Below are positions 32,310-45,169 of a stretch of 64,000 nt of DNA, piece after piece. The stretch comes from Arenicola marina (Eukaryota; Annelida; Polychaeta; Arenicolidae). The position numbers and the translations under genes are program-made. The stretch spans positions 30,426,029-30,490,028 of the forward strand of contig OZ025261.1 of the NCBI GenBank assembly GCA_964019135.1. Reading direction: 5' to 3'. Position 1 is the first letter of the stretch, and each line of letters starts with the position of its first letter. The notes under the pieces are model-generated. The model made no database searches. It was not told the DNA's origin and saw only the letters and a list, made by a program, of their open reading frames with translations.

Positions 32310-35300
32310 TGTTTGCCTTGTGGTAGGGTGATATGGCGGTGGGTTCACTGTCTGGTGTGCCTTGTGGTAGGGTGATATGGCGGTGGGTTCACTGTCTGGT
32401 GTATCTTGTGGTAGCGTGATATGGCGGTGGGTTCACTGTCTGGTGTGCCTTGTGGTAGCGTGATATAGCGGTGGGTTCACTGTCTGGTGTGCCTTGTGGT
32501 AGCGTGATATGGCGGTGGGTTCACTGTCTGGTGTGCCTTGTGGTAGCGTGATATGGCGGTGGGTTCACTGTCTGGTGTATCTTGTGGTAGCGTGATATGG
32601 CGGTGGGTTCACTGTCTGGTGTGTCTTGTGGTAGGGTGATATGGCGGTGGGTTCACTGTCTGGTGTATCTTGTGGTAGCGTGATATGGCGGTGGGTTCAC
32701 TGTCTGGTGTGCCTTGTGGTAGGGTGATATGGCGGTGGGTTTACTGTCTGGTGTGCCTTGTGGTAGGGTGATATGGCGGTGGGTTCACTGTCTGGTGTGC
32801 CTTGTGGTAGCGTGATATGGCGGTGGGTTCACTGTCTGGTGTGTCTTGTGGTAGGGTGATATGGCGGTGGGTTCACTGTCTGGTGTATCTTGTGGTAGGG
32901 TGATATGGCGGTGGGTTCACTGTCTGGTGTGTCTTGTGGTAGCGTGATATGGCGGTGGGTTCACTGTCTGGTGTGTCTTGTGGTAGGGTGATATGGCGGT
33001 GGGTTCACTGTCTGGTGTGCCTTGTGGTAGCGTGATATGGCGGTGGGTTCACTGTCTGGTGTATCTTGTGGTAGCGTGATATGGCGGTGGGTTCACTGTC
33101 TGGTGTGCCTTGTGGTAGCGTGATATAGCGGTGGGTTCACTGTCTGGTGTGCCTTGTGGTAGCGTGATATGGCGGTGGGTTCACTGTCTGGTGTGCCTTG
33201 TGGTAGCGTGATATGGCGGTGGGTTCACTGTCTGGTGTGCCTTGTGGTAGGGTGATATGGCGGTGGGTTCACTGTCTGGTGTATCTTGTGGTAGGGTGAT
33301 ATGGCGGTGGGTTCACTGTCTGGTGTATCTTGTGGTAGCGTGATATGGCGGTGGGTTCACTGTCTGGTGTATCTTGTGGTAGCGTGATATGGCGGTGGGT
33401 TCACTGTCTGGTGTGCCTTGTGGTAGCGTGATATGGCGGTGGGTTCACTGTCTGGTGTGTCTTGTGGTAGGGTGATATGGCGGTGGGTTCACTGTCTGGT
33501 GTATCTTGTGGTAGGGTGATATGGCGGTGGGTTCACTGTCTGGTGTGTCTTGTGGTAGGGTGATATGGCGGTGGGTTCACTGTCTGGTGTGTCTTGTGGT
33601 AGGGTGATATGGCGGTGGGTTCACTGTCTGGTGTGTCTTGTGGTAGGGTAATATGGCGGTGGGTTCACTGTCTGGTGTGTCTTGTGGTAGGGTGATATGG
33701 CGGTGGGTTCACTGTCTGGTGTGCCTTGTGGTAGCGCGATATGGCGGTGGGTTCACTGTCTGGTGTATCTTGTGGTAGCGTGATATGGCGGTGGGTTCAC
33801 TGTCTGGTGTATCTTGTGGTAGCGTGATATGGCGGTGGGTTCACTGTCTGGTGTATCTTGTGGTAGCGTGATATGGCGGTGGGTTCACTGTCTGGTGTGC
33901 CTTGTGGTAGCGTGATATGGCGGTGGGTTCACTGTCTGGTGTGTCTTGTGGTAGGGTGATATGGCGGTGGGTTCACTGTCTGGTGTATCTTGTGGTAGGG
34001 TGATATGGCGGTGGGTTCACTGTCTGGTGTGTCTTGTGGTAGGGTGATATGGCGGTGGGTTCACTGTCTGGTGTGCCTTGTGGTAGCGTGATATGGCGGT
34101 GGGTTCACTGTCTGGTGTGTCTTGTGGTAGGGTGATATGGCGGTGGGTTCACTGTCTGGTGTATCTTGTGGTAGCGTGATATGGCGGTGGGTTCACTGTC
34201 TGGTGTGCCTTGTGGTAGCGTGATATGGCGGTGGGTTCACTGTCTGGTGTGTCTTGTGGTAGGGTGATATGGCGGTGGGTTCACTGTCTGGTGTATCTTG
34301 TGGTAGGGTGATATGGCGGTGGGTTCACTGTCTGGTGTATCTTGTGGTAGGGTGATATGGCGGTGGGTTCACTGTCTGGTGTGCCTTGTGGTAGCGTGAT
34401 ATGGCGGTGGGTTCACTGTCTGGTGTGCCTTGTGGTAGGGTGATATGGCGGTGGGTTCACTGTCTGGTGTATCTTGTGGTAGCGTGATATGGCGGTGGGT
34501 TCACTGTCTGGTGTGTCTTGTGGTAGCGTGATATGGCGGTGGGTTCACTGTCTGGTGTATCTTGTGGTAAGGTGATATGGCGGTGGGTCCACTGTCTGGT
34601 GTATCTTGTGGTAGCGTGATATGGCGGTGGGTTCACTGTCTGGTGTATCTTGTGGTAGCGTGATATGGCGGTGGGTTCACTGTCTGGTGTGCCTTGTGGT
34701 AGGGTGATATGGCGGTGGGTTCACTGTCTGGTGTGTCTTGTGGTAGCGTGATATGGCGGTGGGTTCACTGTCTGGTGTGTCTTGTGGTAGGGTGATATGG
34801 CGGTGGGTTCACTGTCTGGTGTGCCTTGTGGTAGGGTGATATGGCGGTGGGTTCACTGTCTGGTGTATCTTGTGGTAGCGTGATATGGCGGTGGGTTCAC
34901 TGTCTGGTGTATCTTGTGGTAGGATGATATGGCGGTGGGTTCACTGTCTGGTGTATCTTGTGGTAGGGTGATATGGCGGTGGGTTCACTGTCTGGTGTGT
35001 CTTGTGATAGGGTGATATGGCGGTGGGTTCACTGTCTGGTGTGCCTTGTGGTAGGGTGATATGGCGGTGGGTTCACTGTCTGGTGTGTCTTGTGGTAGGG
35101 TGATATGGCGGTGGGTTCACTGTCTGGTGTATCTTGTGGTAGGGTGATATGGCGGTGGGTTCACTGTCTGGTGTATCTTGTGGTAGGGTGATATGGCGGT
35201 GGGTTTACTGTCTGGTGTGTCTTGTGGTAGGGTGATATGGCGGTGGGTTCACTGTCTGGTGTGTTGTGGTAGCGTGATATGGCGGTGGGTTCACTGTCTG

Positions 35301-38300
35301 GTGTGTCTTGTGGTAGGGTGATATGGCGGTGGGTTCACTGTCTGGTGTGCCTTGTGGTAGGGTGATATGGCGGTGGGTTCACTGTCTGGTGTATCTTGTG
35401 GTAGCGTGATATGGCGGTGGGTTCACTGTCTGGTGTATCTTGTGGTAGGATGATATGGCGGTGGGTTCACTGTCTGGTGTATCTTGTGGTAGCGTGATAT
35501 GGCGGTGGGTTCACTGTCTGGTGTATCTTGTGGTAGCGTGATATGGCGGTGGGTTCACTGTCTGGTGTGTCTTGTGGTAGGGTGATATGGCGGTGGGTTC
35601 ACTGTCTGGTGTATCTTGTGGTAGCGTGATATGGCGGTGGGTTCACTGTCTGGTGTGTCTTGTGGTAGGGTGATATGGCGGTGGGTTCACTGTCTGGTGT
35701 ATCTTGTGGTAGCGTGATATGGCGGTGGGTTCACTGTCTGGTGTATCTTGTGGTAGGGTGATATGGCGGTGGGTTCACTGTCTGGTGTATCTTGTGGTAG
35801 CGTGATATGGCGGTGGGTTCACTGTCTGGTGTGTCTTGTGGTAGGGTGATATGGCGGTGGGTTCACTGTCTGGTGTATCTTGTGGTAGGGTGATATGGCG
35901 GTGGGTTCACTGTCTGGTGTATCTTGTGGTAGCGTGATATGGCGGTGGGTTCACTGTCTGGTGTATCTTGTGGTAGCGTGATATGGCGGTGGGTTCACTG
36001 TCTGGTGTATCTTGTGGTAGGGTGATATGGCGGTGGGTTCACTGTCTGGTGTATCTTGTGGTAGCGTGATATGGCGGTGGGTTCACTGTCTGGTGTATCT
36101 TGTGGTAGGGTGGTATGGCGGTGGGTTCACTGTCTGGTGTATTATGTGGTAGGGTGATATGGCGGTGGGTTCACTGTCTGGTGTATCTTGTGGTAGGGTG
36201 ATATGGCGGTGGGTTCACTGTCTGGTGTGCCTTGTGGTAGCGTGATATAGCGGTGGGTTCACTGTCTGGTGTGTCTTGTGGTAGGGTGATATGGCGGTGG
36301 GTTCACTGTCTGGTGTGCCTTGTGGTAGGGTGATATGGCGGTGGGTTCACTGTCTGGTGTATCTTGTGGTAGGGTGATATGGCGGTGGGTTCACTGTCTG
36401 GTGTATCTTGTGGTAGCGTGATATGGCGGTGGGTTCACTGTCTGGTGTATCTTGTGGTAGCGTGATATGGCGGTGGGTTCACTGTCTGGTGTGTCTTGTG
36501 GTAGGGTGATATGGCGGTGGGTTCACTGTCTGGTGTATCTTGTGGTAGCGTGATATGGCGGTGGGTTCACTGTCTGGTGTATCTTGTGGTAGGGTGATAT
36601 GGCGGTGGGTTCACTGTCTGGTGTATCTTGTGGTAGGGTGATATGGCGGTGGGTTCACTGTCTGGTGTATCTTGTGGTAGGGTGATATGGCGGTGGGTTC
36701 ACTGTCTGGTGTATCTTGTGGTAGCGTGATATGGCGGTGGGTTCACTGTCTGGTGTATCTTGTGGTAGGGTGATATGGCGGTGGGTTCACTGTCTGGTGT
36801 ATCTTGTGGTAGGGTGATATGGCGGTGGGTTCACTGTCTGGTGTGTCTTGTGGTAGGGTGATATGGCGGTGGGTTCACTGTCTGGTGTATCTTGTGGTAG
36901 GGTGATATGGCGGTGGGTTCACTGTCTGGTGTGTCTTGTGGTAGGGTGATATGGCGGTGGGTTCACTGTCTGGTGTGCCTTGTGGTAGCGTGATATGGCG
37001 GTGGGTTCACTGTCTGGTGTATCTTGTGGTAGGGTGATATGGCGGTGGGTTCACTGTCTGGTGTATCTTGTGGTAGGGTGATATGGCGGTGGGTTCACTG
37101 TCTGGTGTGTCTTGTGGTAGGGTGATATGGCGGTGGGTTCACTGTCTGGTGTGCCTTGTGGTAGCGTGATATGGCGGTGGGTTCACTGTCTTGTGTATCT
37201 TGTGGTAGGGTGATATGGCGGTGGGTTCACTGTCTGGTGTGTCTTGTGGTAGGGTGATATGGCGGTGGGTTCACTGTCTTGTGTGCCTTGTGGTAGCGTG
37301 ATATGGCGGTGGGTTCACTGTCTGGTGTATCTTGTGGTAGGGTGATATGGCGGTGGGTTCACTGTCTGGTGTATCTTGTGGTAGGGTGATATGGCGGTGG
37401 GTTCACTGTCTGGTGTGTCTTGTGGTAGGGTGATATGGCGGTGGGTTCACTGTCTGGTGTATCTTGTGGTAGGGTGATATGGCGGTGGGTTCACTGTCTG
37501 GTGTGTCTTGTGGTAGCGTGATATGGCGGTGGGTTCACTGTCTGGTGTATCTTGTGGTAGGGTGATATGGCGGTGGGTTCACTGTCTGGTGTGTCTTGTG
37601 GTAGGGTGATATGGCGGTGGGTTCACTGTCTGGTGTATCTTGTGGTAGGGTGATATGGCGGTGGGTTCACTGTCTGGTGTGCCTTGTGGTAGCGTGATAT
37701 GGCGGTGGGTTCACTGTCTGGTGTATCTTGTGGTAGGGTGATATGGCGGTGGGTTCACTGTCTGGTGTATCTTGTGGTAGGGTGATATGGCGGTGGGTTC
37801 ACTGTCTGGTGTATCTTGTGGTAGCGTGATATGGCGGTGGGTTCACTGTCTGGTGTGCCTTGTGGTAGCGTGATATGGCGGTGGGTTCACTGTCTGGTGT
37901 ATCTTGTGGTAGGGTGATATGGCGGTGGGTTCACTGTCTGGTGTATCTTGTGGTAGGGTGATATGGCGGTGGGTTCACTGTCTGGTGTGTCTTGTGGTAG
38001 CGTGATATGGCGGTGGGTTCACTGTCTGGTGTATCTTGTGGTAGGGTGATATGGCGGTGGGTTCACTGTCTGGTGTATCTTGTGGTAGGGTGATATGGCG
38101 GTGGGTTCACTGTCTGGTGTGTCTTGTGGTAGGGTGATATGGCGGTGGGTTCACTGTCTGGTGTGTCTTGTGGTAGGGTGATATGGCGGTGGGTTCACTG
38201 TCTGGTGTATCTTGTGGTAGGGTGATATGGCGGTGGGTTCACTGTCTGGTGTATCTTGTGGTAGGGTGATATGGCGGTGGGTTCACTGTCTGGTGTATCT

Positions 38301-41300
38301 TGTGGTAGGGTGATATGGCGGTGGGTTCACTGTCTGGTGTATCTTGTGGTAGGGTGATATGGCGGTGGGTTCACTGTCTGGTGTGTCTTGTGGTAGGGTG
38401 ATATAGCGGTGGGTTCACTGTCTGGTGTGCCTTGTGGTAGCGTGATATGGCGGTGGGTTCACTGTCTGGTGTGTCTTGTGGTAGCGTGATATGGCGGTGG
38501 GTTCACTGTCTGGTGTATCTTGTGGTAGGGTGATATGGCGGTGGGTTCACTGTCTGGTGTATCTTGTGGTAGGGTGATATGGCGGTGGGTTCACTGTCTG
38601 GTGTATCTTGTGGTAGGGTGATATGGCGGTGGGTTCACTGTCTGGTGTATCTTGTGGTAGCGTGATCGGGCGGTGGGTACACTGTCTGGTGTGCCTTGTG
38701 GTAGCGTGATATGGCGGTGGGTTCACTGTCTGGTGTATCTTGTGGTAGGGTGATATGGCGGTGGGTTCACTGTCTGGTGTTTCTTGTGGTAGGGTGATAT
38801 GGCGGTGGGTTCACTGTCTGGTGTATCTTGTGGTAGCGTGATCGGGCGGTGGGTTCACTGTCTGGTGTGCCTTGTGGTAGCGTGATATGGCGGTGGGTTC
38901 ACTGTCTGGTGTATCTTGTGGTAGGGTGATATGGCGGTGGGTTCACTGTCTGGTGTATCTTGTGGTAGGGTGATATGGCGGTGGGTTCACTGTCTGGTGT
39001 GTCTTGTGGTAGCGTGATATGGCGGTGGGTTCACTGTCTGGTGTATCTTGTGGTAGGGTGATATGGCGGTGGGTTCACTGTCTGGTGTATCTTGTGGTAG
39101 CGTGATATGGCGGTGGGTTCACTGTCTGGTGTATCTTGTGGTAGGGTGATATGGCGGTGGGTTCACTGTCTGGTGTGTCTTGTGGTAGCGTGATATGGCG
39201 GTGGGTTCACTGTCTGGTGTATCTTGTGGTAGGGTGATATGGCGGTGGGTTCACTGTCTGGTGTATCTTGTGGTAGGGTGATATGGCGGTGGGTTCACTG
39301 TCTGGTGTATCTTGTGGTAGGGTGATATGGCGGTGGGTTCACTGTCTGGTGTATCTTGTGGTAGCGTGATCGGGCGGTGGGTTCACTGTCTGGTGTGCCT
39401 TGTGGTAGCGTGATATGGCGGTGGGTTCACTGTCTGGTGTATCTTGTGGTAGGGTGATATGGCGGTGGGTTCACTGTCTGGTGTATCTTGTGGTAGGGTG
39501 ATATGGCGGTGGGTTCACTGTCTGGTGTATCTTGTGGTAGCGTGATCGGGCGGTGGGTTCACTGTCTGGTGTGCCTTGTGGTAGCGTGATATGGCGGTGG
39601 GTTCACTGTCTGGTGTATCTTGTGGTAGCGTGATATGGCGGTGGGTTCACTGTCTGGTGTATCTTGTTTTAGGGTGATATGGCGGTGGGTTCACTGTCTG
39701 GTGTATCTTGTGGTAGGGTGATATGGCGGTGGGTTCACTGTCTGGTGTATCTTGTGGTAGGGTGATATGGCGGTGGGTTCACTGTCTGGTGTATCTTGTG
39801 GTAGCGTGATCGGGCGGTGGGTTCACTGTCTGGTGTGCCTTGTGGTAGCGTGATATGGCGGTGGGTTCACTGTCTGGTGTATCTTGTGGTAGGGTGATAC
39901 GGCGGTGGGTTCACTGTCTGGTGTATCTTGTGGTAGGGTGATATGGCGGTGGGTTCACTGTCTGGTGTGTCTTGTGGTAGCGTGATATGGCGGTGGGTTC
40001 ACTGTCTGGTGTATCTTGTGGTAGGGTGATATGGCGGTGGGTTCACTGTCTGGTGTATCTTGTGGTAGCGTGATATGGCGGTGGGTTCACTGTCTGGTGT
40101 ATCTTGTGGTAGGGTGATATGGCGGTGGGTTCACTGTCTGGTGTATCTTGTGGTAAGGTGATATGGCGGTGGGTTCACTGTCTGGTGTGCCTTGTGGTAG
40201 CGTGATATGGCGGTGGGTTCACTGTCTGGTGTGCCTTGTGGTAGCGTGATATGGCGGTGGGTTCACTGTCTGGTGTATCTTGTGGTAGGGTGATATGGCG
40301 GTGGGTTCACTGTCTGGTGTGTCTTGTGGTAGGGTGATATGGCGGTGGGTTCACTGTCTGGTGTGCCTTGTGGTAGGGTGATATGGCGGTGGGTTCACTG
40401 TCTGGTGTATCGTGTGGTAGGGTGATATGTCTTTGGGGTTCGCTGTCTGGTGTATCTTGTGGTAGGGTGATATGGCGGTGGGTTCACTGTCTGGTGTGTC
40501 TTGTGGTAGCGTAATATGGCGGTGGGTTCACTGTCTGGTGTGTCTTGTGGTAGGGTGATATGGCGGTGGGTTCACTGTCTGGTGTGCCTTGTGGTAGCGT
40601 GATATGGCGGTGGGTTCACTGTCTGGTGTGTCTTGTGGTAGGGTGATATGGCGGTGGGTTCACTGTCTGGTGTATCTTGTGGTAGGGTGATATGGCGGTG
40701 GGTTCACTGTCTGGTGTATCTTGTGGTAGGGTGATATGGTTGTGGGTTCACTGTCTGGTGTGTCTTGTGGTAGGGTGATATGGCGGTGGGTTCACTGTCT
40801 GGTGTATCTTGTGGTAGGGTGATATGGCGGTGGGTTCACTGTCTGGTGTGCCTTGTGGTAGGGTGATATGGCGGTGGGTCCACTGTCTGATGTATCTTGT
40901 GGTAGCGTGATATGGCGGTGGGTTTACTGTCTGGTGTATCTTGTGGTAGGGTGATATGGCGGTGGGTTCACTGTCTGGTGTGTCTTGTGGTAGGGTGATA
41001 TGGCGGTGGGTTCACTGTCTGGTGTGTCTTGTGGTAGGGTGATATGGCGGTGGGTTCACTGTCTGGTGTGTCTTGTGGTAGGGTGATATGGCGGTGGGTT
41101 CACTGTCTGGTGTGTCTTGTGGTAGGGTGATATGGCGGTGGGTTCACTGTCTGGTGTATCTTGTGGTAGGGTGATATGGCGGTGGGTTCACTGTCTGGTG
41201 TGCCTTGTGGTAGGGTGATATGGCGGTGGGTCCACTGTCTGATGTATCTTGTGGTAGCGTGATATGGCGGTGGGTTTACTGTCTGGTGTATCTTGTGGTA

Positions 41301-44300
41301 GGGTGATATGGCGGTGGGTTCACTGTCTGGTGTGTCTTGTGGTAGGGTGATATGGCGGTGGGTTCACTGTCTGGTGTGTCTTGTGGTAGGGTGATATGGC
41401 GGTGGGTTCACTGTCTGGTGTGCCTTGTGGTAGGGTGATATGGCGGTGGGTTCACTGTCTGGTGTATCTTGTGGTAGGGTGATATGGCGGTGGGTTCACT
41501 GTCTGGTGTGCCTTGTGGTAGGGTGATATGGCGGTGGGTTCACTGTCTGGTGTGTCTTGTGGTAGGGTGATATGGCGGTGGGTTCACTGTCTGGTGTGTC
41601 TTGTGGTAGGGTGATATGGCGGTGGGTTCACTCTCTGGTGTGCCTTGTGGTAGGGTGATATGGCGGTGGGTTCACTGTCTGGTGTATCTTGTGGTAGGGT
41701 GATATGGCGGTGGGTTCACTGTCTGGTGTATCTTGTGGTAGCGTGATATGGCGGTGGGTTCACTGTCTGGTGTATCTTGTGGTAGGGTGATATGGCGGTG
41801 GGTTCACTGTCTGGTGTATCTTGTGGTAGGGTGATATGGCGGTGGGTTCACTGTCTGGTGTATCTTGTGGTAGGGTGATATGGCGGTGGGTTCACTGTCT
41901 GGTGTATCTTGTGGTAGGATGATATGGCGGTGGGTTCACTGTCTGGTGTGCCTTGTGGTAGGGTGATATGGCGGTGGGTTCACTGTCTGGTGTATCTTGT
42001 GTTAGGGTGATATGGCGGTGGGTTCACTGTCTGGTGTATCTTGTGGTAGCGTGATATGGCGGTGGGTTCACTGTCTGGTGTATCTTGTGGTAGGGTGATA
42101 TGGCGGTGGGTCCACTGTCTGATGTATTTTGTGGTAGGGTGATATGGCGGTGGGTTCACTGTCTGGTGTGTCTTGTGGTAGGGTGATATGGCGGTGGGTT
42201 CACTGTCTGGTGTGCCTTGTGGTAGGGTGATATGGCGGTGGGTTCACTGTCTGGTGTATCTTGTGGTAGGGTGATATGGCGGTGGGTTCACTGTCTGGTG
42301 TATCTTGTGGTAGCGTGATATGGCGGTGGGTTCACTGTCTGGTGTGTCTTGTGGTAGGGTGATATGGCGGTGGGTTCACTGTCTGGTGTATCTTGTGGTA
42401 GGGTGATATGGCGGTGGGTTCACTGTCTGGTGTGTCTTGTGGTAGGGTGATATGGCGGTGGGTTCACTGTCCGGTGTGTCTTGTGGTAGCGTAATATGGC
42501 GGTGGGTTCACTGTCTGGTGTATCTTGTGGTAGCGTGATATGGCGGTGGGTTCACTGTCTGGTGTATCTTGTGGTAGGGTGATATGGCGGTGGGTTCACT
42601 GTCTGGTGTATCTTGTGGTAGCGTGATATGGCGGTGGGTTCACTGTCTGGTGTATCTTGTGGTAGCGTGATATGGCGGTGGGTTCACTGTTTGGTGTATC
42701 TTGTGGTAGGGTGATATGGCGGTGGGTTCACTGTCTGGTGTATCTTGTGGTAGCGTGATATGGCGGTGGGTTCACTGTCTGGTGTATCTTGTGGTAGGGT
42801 GATATGGCGGTGGGTTCACTGTCTGGTGTGTCTTGTGGTAGCGTGATATGGCGGTGGGTTCACTGTCTGGTGTATCTTGTGGTAGCGTAATATGGCGGTG
42901 GGTTCACTGTCTGGTGTATCTTGTGGTAGCGTGATATGGCGGTGGGTTCACTGTCTGGTGTATCTTGTGGTAGAGTGATATGGCGGTGCGTTCACTGTCT
43001 GGTGTATCTTGTGGTAGGGTGATATGGCGGTGGGTTCACTGTCTGGTGTGCCTTGTGGTAGGGTGATATGGCGGTGGGTTCACTGTCTGGTGTATCTTGT
43101 GGTAGCGTGATATGGCGGTGGGTTCACTGTCTGGTGTGTCTTGTGGTAGCGTGATATGGCGGTGGGTTCACTGTCTGGTGTATCTTGTGGTAGGGTGATA
43201 TGGCGGTGGGTTCACTGTCTGGTGTATGTTGTGGTAGCGTGATATGGCGGTGGGTTCACTGTCTGGTGTATCGTGTGGTAGCGTGATATGGCGGTGGGTT
43301 CACTGTCTGGTGTATCTTGTGGTAGGGTGATATGGCGGTGGGTTCACTGTCTGGTGTATCTTGTGGTAGGGTGATATGGCGGTGGGTTCACTGTCTGGTG
43401 TGTCTTGTGGTAGCGTGATATGGCGGTGGGTTCACTGTCTGGTGTGTCTTGTGGTAGGGTGATATGGCGGTGGGTTCACTGTCTGGTGTGTCTTGTGGTA
43501 GCGTGATATGGCGGTGGGTTCACTGTCTGGTGTATCTTGTGGTAGGGTGATATGGCGGTGGGTTCACTGTCTGGTGTGCCTTGTGGTAGGGTGATATGGC
43601 GGTGGGTTCACTGTCTGGTGTGTCTTGTGGTAGGGTGATATGGCGGTGGGTTCACTGTCTGGTGTGTCTTGTGGTAGGGTGATATGGCGGTGGGTTCACT
43701 GTCTGGTGTATCTTGTGGTAGGGTGATATGGCGGTGGGTTCACTGTCTGGTGTGCCTTGTGGTAGGGTGATATGGCGGTGGGTTCACTGTCTGGTGTATC
43801 TTGTGGTAGGGTGATATGGCGGTGGGTTCACTGTCTGGTGTGTCTTGTGGTAGGGTGATATGGCGGTGGGTTCACTGTCTGGTGTGCCTTGTGGTAGGGT
43901 GATATGGCGGTGGGTTCACTGTCTGGTGTATCGTGTGGTAGGGTGATATGGCTTTGGGGTTCGCTGTCTGGTGTATCTTGTGGTAGGGTGATATGGCGGT
44001 GGGTTCACTGTCTGGTGTGTCTTGTGGTAGCGTAATATGGCGGTGGGTTCACTGTCTGGTGCGTCTTGTGGTAGGGTGATATGGCGGTGGGTCCACTGTC
44101 TGATGTATCTTGTGGTAGGGTGATATGGCGGTGGGTTCACTGTCTGGTGTGTCTTGTGGTAGGGTGATATGGCGGTGGGTTTACTGTCTGGTGTATCTTG
44201 TGGTAGGGTGATATGGCTTTGGGTTCACTGTCTGGTGCATCTTGTGGTAGGGTGATATGGCTTTGGGTTCACTGTCTGGTGTATCTTGTGGTAGGGTGAT

Positions 44301-44860
44301 ATGGCTTTTGGTTCACTGTCTGGTGTGTCTTGTGGTAGAGTGATATGGCGGTGGGTTCACTGTCTGGTGTATCTTGTGGTAAGGTGATATGGCGGTGGGT
44401 TCACTGTCTGGTGTATCTTGTGGTAGGGTGATATGGCGGTGGGTTCACTGTCTGGTGTATCTTGTGGTAGGGTGATATGGCGGTGGGTTCACTGTCTGGT
44501 GTATCTTGTGGTAGGGTGATATGGCGGTGGGTTCGCTGTCTGGTGTATCTTGTGGTAGGGTGATATGGCGGTGGGTTCACTGTCTGGTGTATCTTGTGGC
44601 AGGGTGATATGGCGGTGGGTTCACTGTCTGGTGTATCTTGTGGTAGGGTGATATGGCGGTGGGTTCACTGTCTGGTGTATCTTGTGGTAGGGTGATATGG
44701 CGGTGGGTTCACTGTCTGGTGTATCTTGTGGTAGGGTGATATGGCGGTGGGTTCACTGTCTGGTGTATCTTGTGGCAGGGTGATACGGCGGTGGGTTCAC
44801 TGTCTGGTTTATCTTGATATGGCGGTGGGTTCACTGTCTGGTGTGCCGTGTGGTAGTCTT
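32310..44860. repeat. 12.5-kb satellite array, 44-bp unit (about 285 copies)
   Basis: The unit is 44 bp: TGCCTTGTGGTAGGGTGATA, then TGGCGGTGGGTTCACTGTCT and GGTG. The main polymorphisms are TGCC/TATC/TGTC at the start and TAGGG/TAGCG. Rare variants mark higher-order structure: GATCGGG occurs at 38664, 38840, 39368, 39544 and 39808 (spacings of 4, 12, 4 and 6 units), GGGTCC blocks at 40876 and 41228 are eight units apart, and CTTTGGGGTTCGCTG at 40431 and 43952 is 80 units apart. Copies decay after about 44,200. The period is not a multiple of three and stops recur. Confidence 0.98.
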
Positions 44861-44938
44861 TGCAAGTGTGATCCTCTCTTTTCATTGTCTGCCAGCGCGA
44901 ATTTTTTTTCAAATTAACGTTATGCCTTAAATCCTGAG

Positions 44939-45058
44939 GCTGACCCACACATGTGGGACCTGAAACTGAATGAGAGGTTGAATGTCAAGCAGCTGGCAGA
45001 CCAGTTATCCCTCAGTCTGGCATCCAAGATATCGTCTCTGTGTCGACTGCGTCCCTAA
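44939..45058 (+). CDS. terminal exon of unrecognised gene between two arrays
   Basis: The only unique stretch of more than 50 bp between the 44-bp and 43-bp arrays holds a clean open frame. AATCCTGAG (AG at 44937-44938, preceded by a T run) opens phase 0 ADPHMWDLKLNERLNVKQLA, then DQLSLSLASKISSLCRLRP and TAA at 45056-45058. Codon choice and the amphipathic, Leu/Lys/Asp composition look like real protein. The other two plus frames and the minus frames are interrupted. I cannot name the family. If it belongs to a gene on this strand, the 12.5-kb array would be intronic and the 43-bp array would lie in or beyond the 3' UTR. Confidence 0.4.
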   Translation, partial: ADPHMWDLKLNERLNVKQLADQLSLSLASKISSLCRLRP

Positions 45059-45169
45059 TCACACAGTACAGGCTGATAACTAAAACAATAAGCGCATTGA
45101 GAGTGTTTCAATATGAGTTACGAGCTGGTTACCATGTCTTGTACATGACAACTGAAAAGCTGTTCGCAT

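Noticed and set aside
43916-44948. ORFs of 74-79 codons at the end of the 44-bp array (NPPPYHPTTRYTRQ repeats)
   Set aside because: Appear only because decayed copies lose the periodic stop; no coding support.
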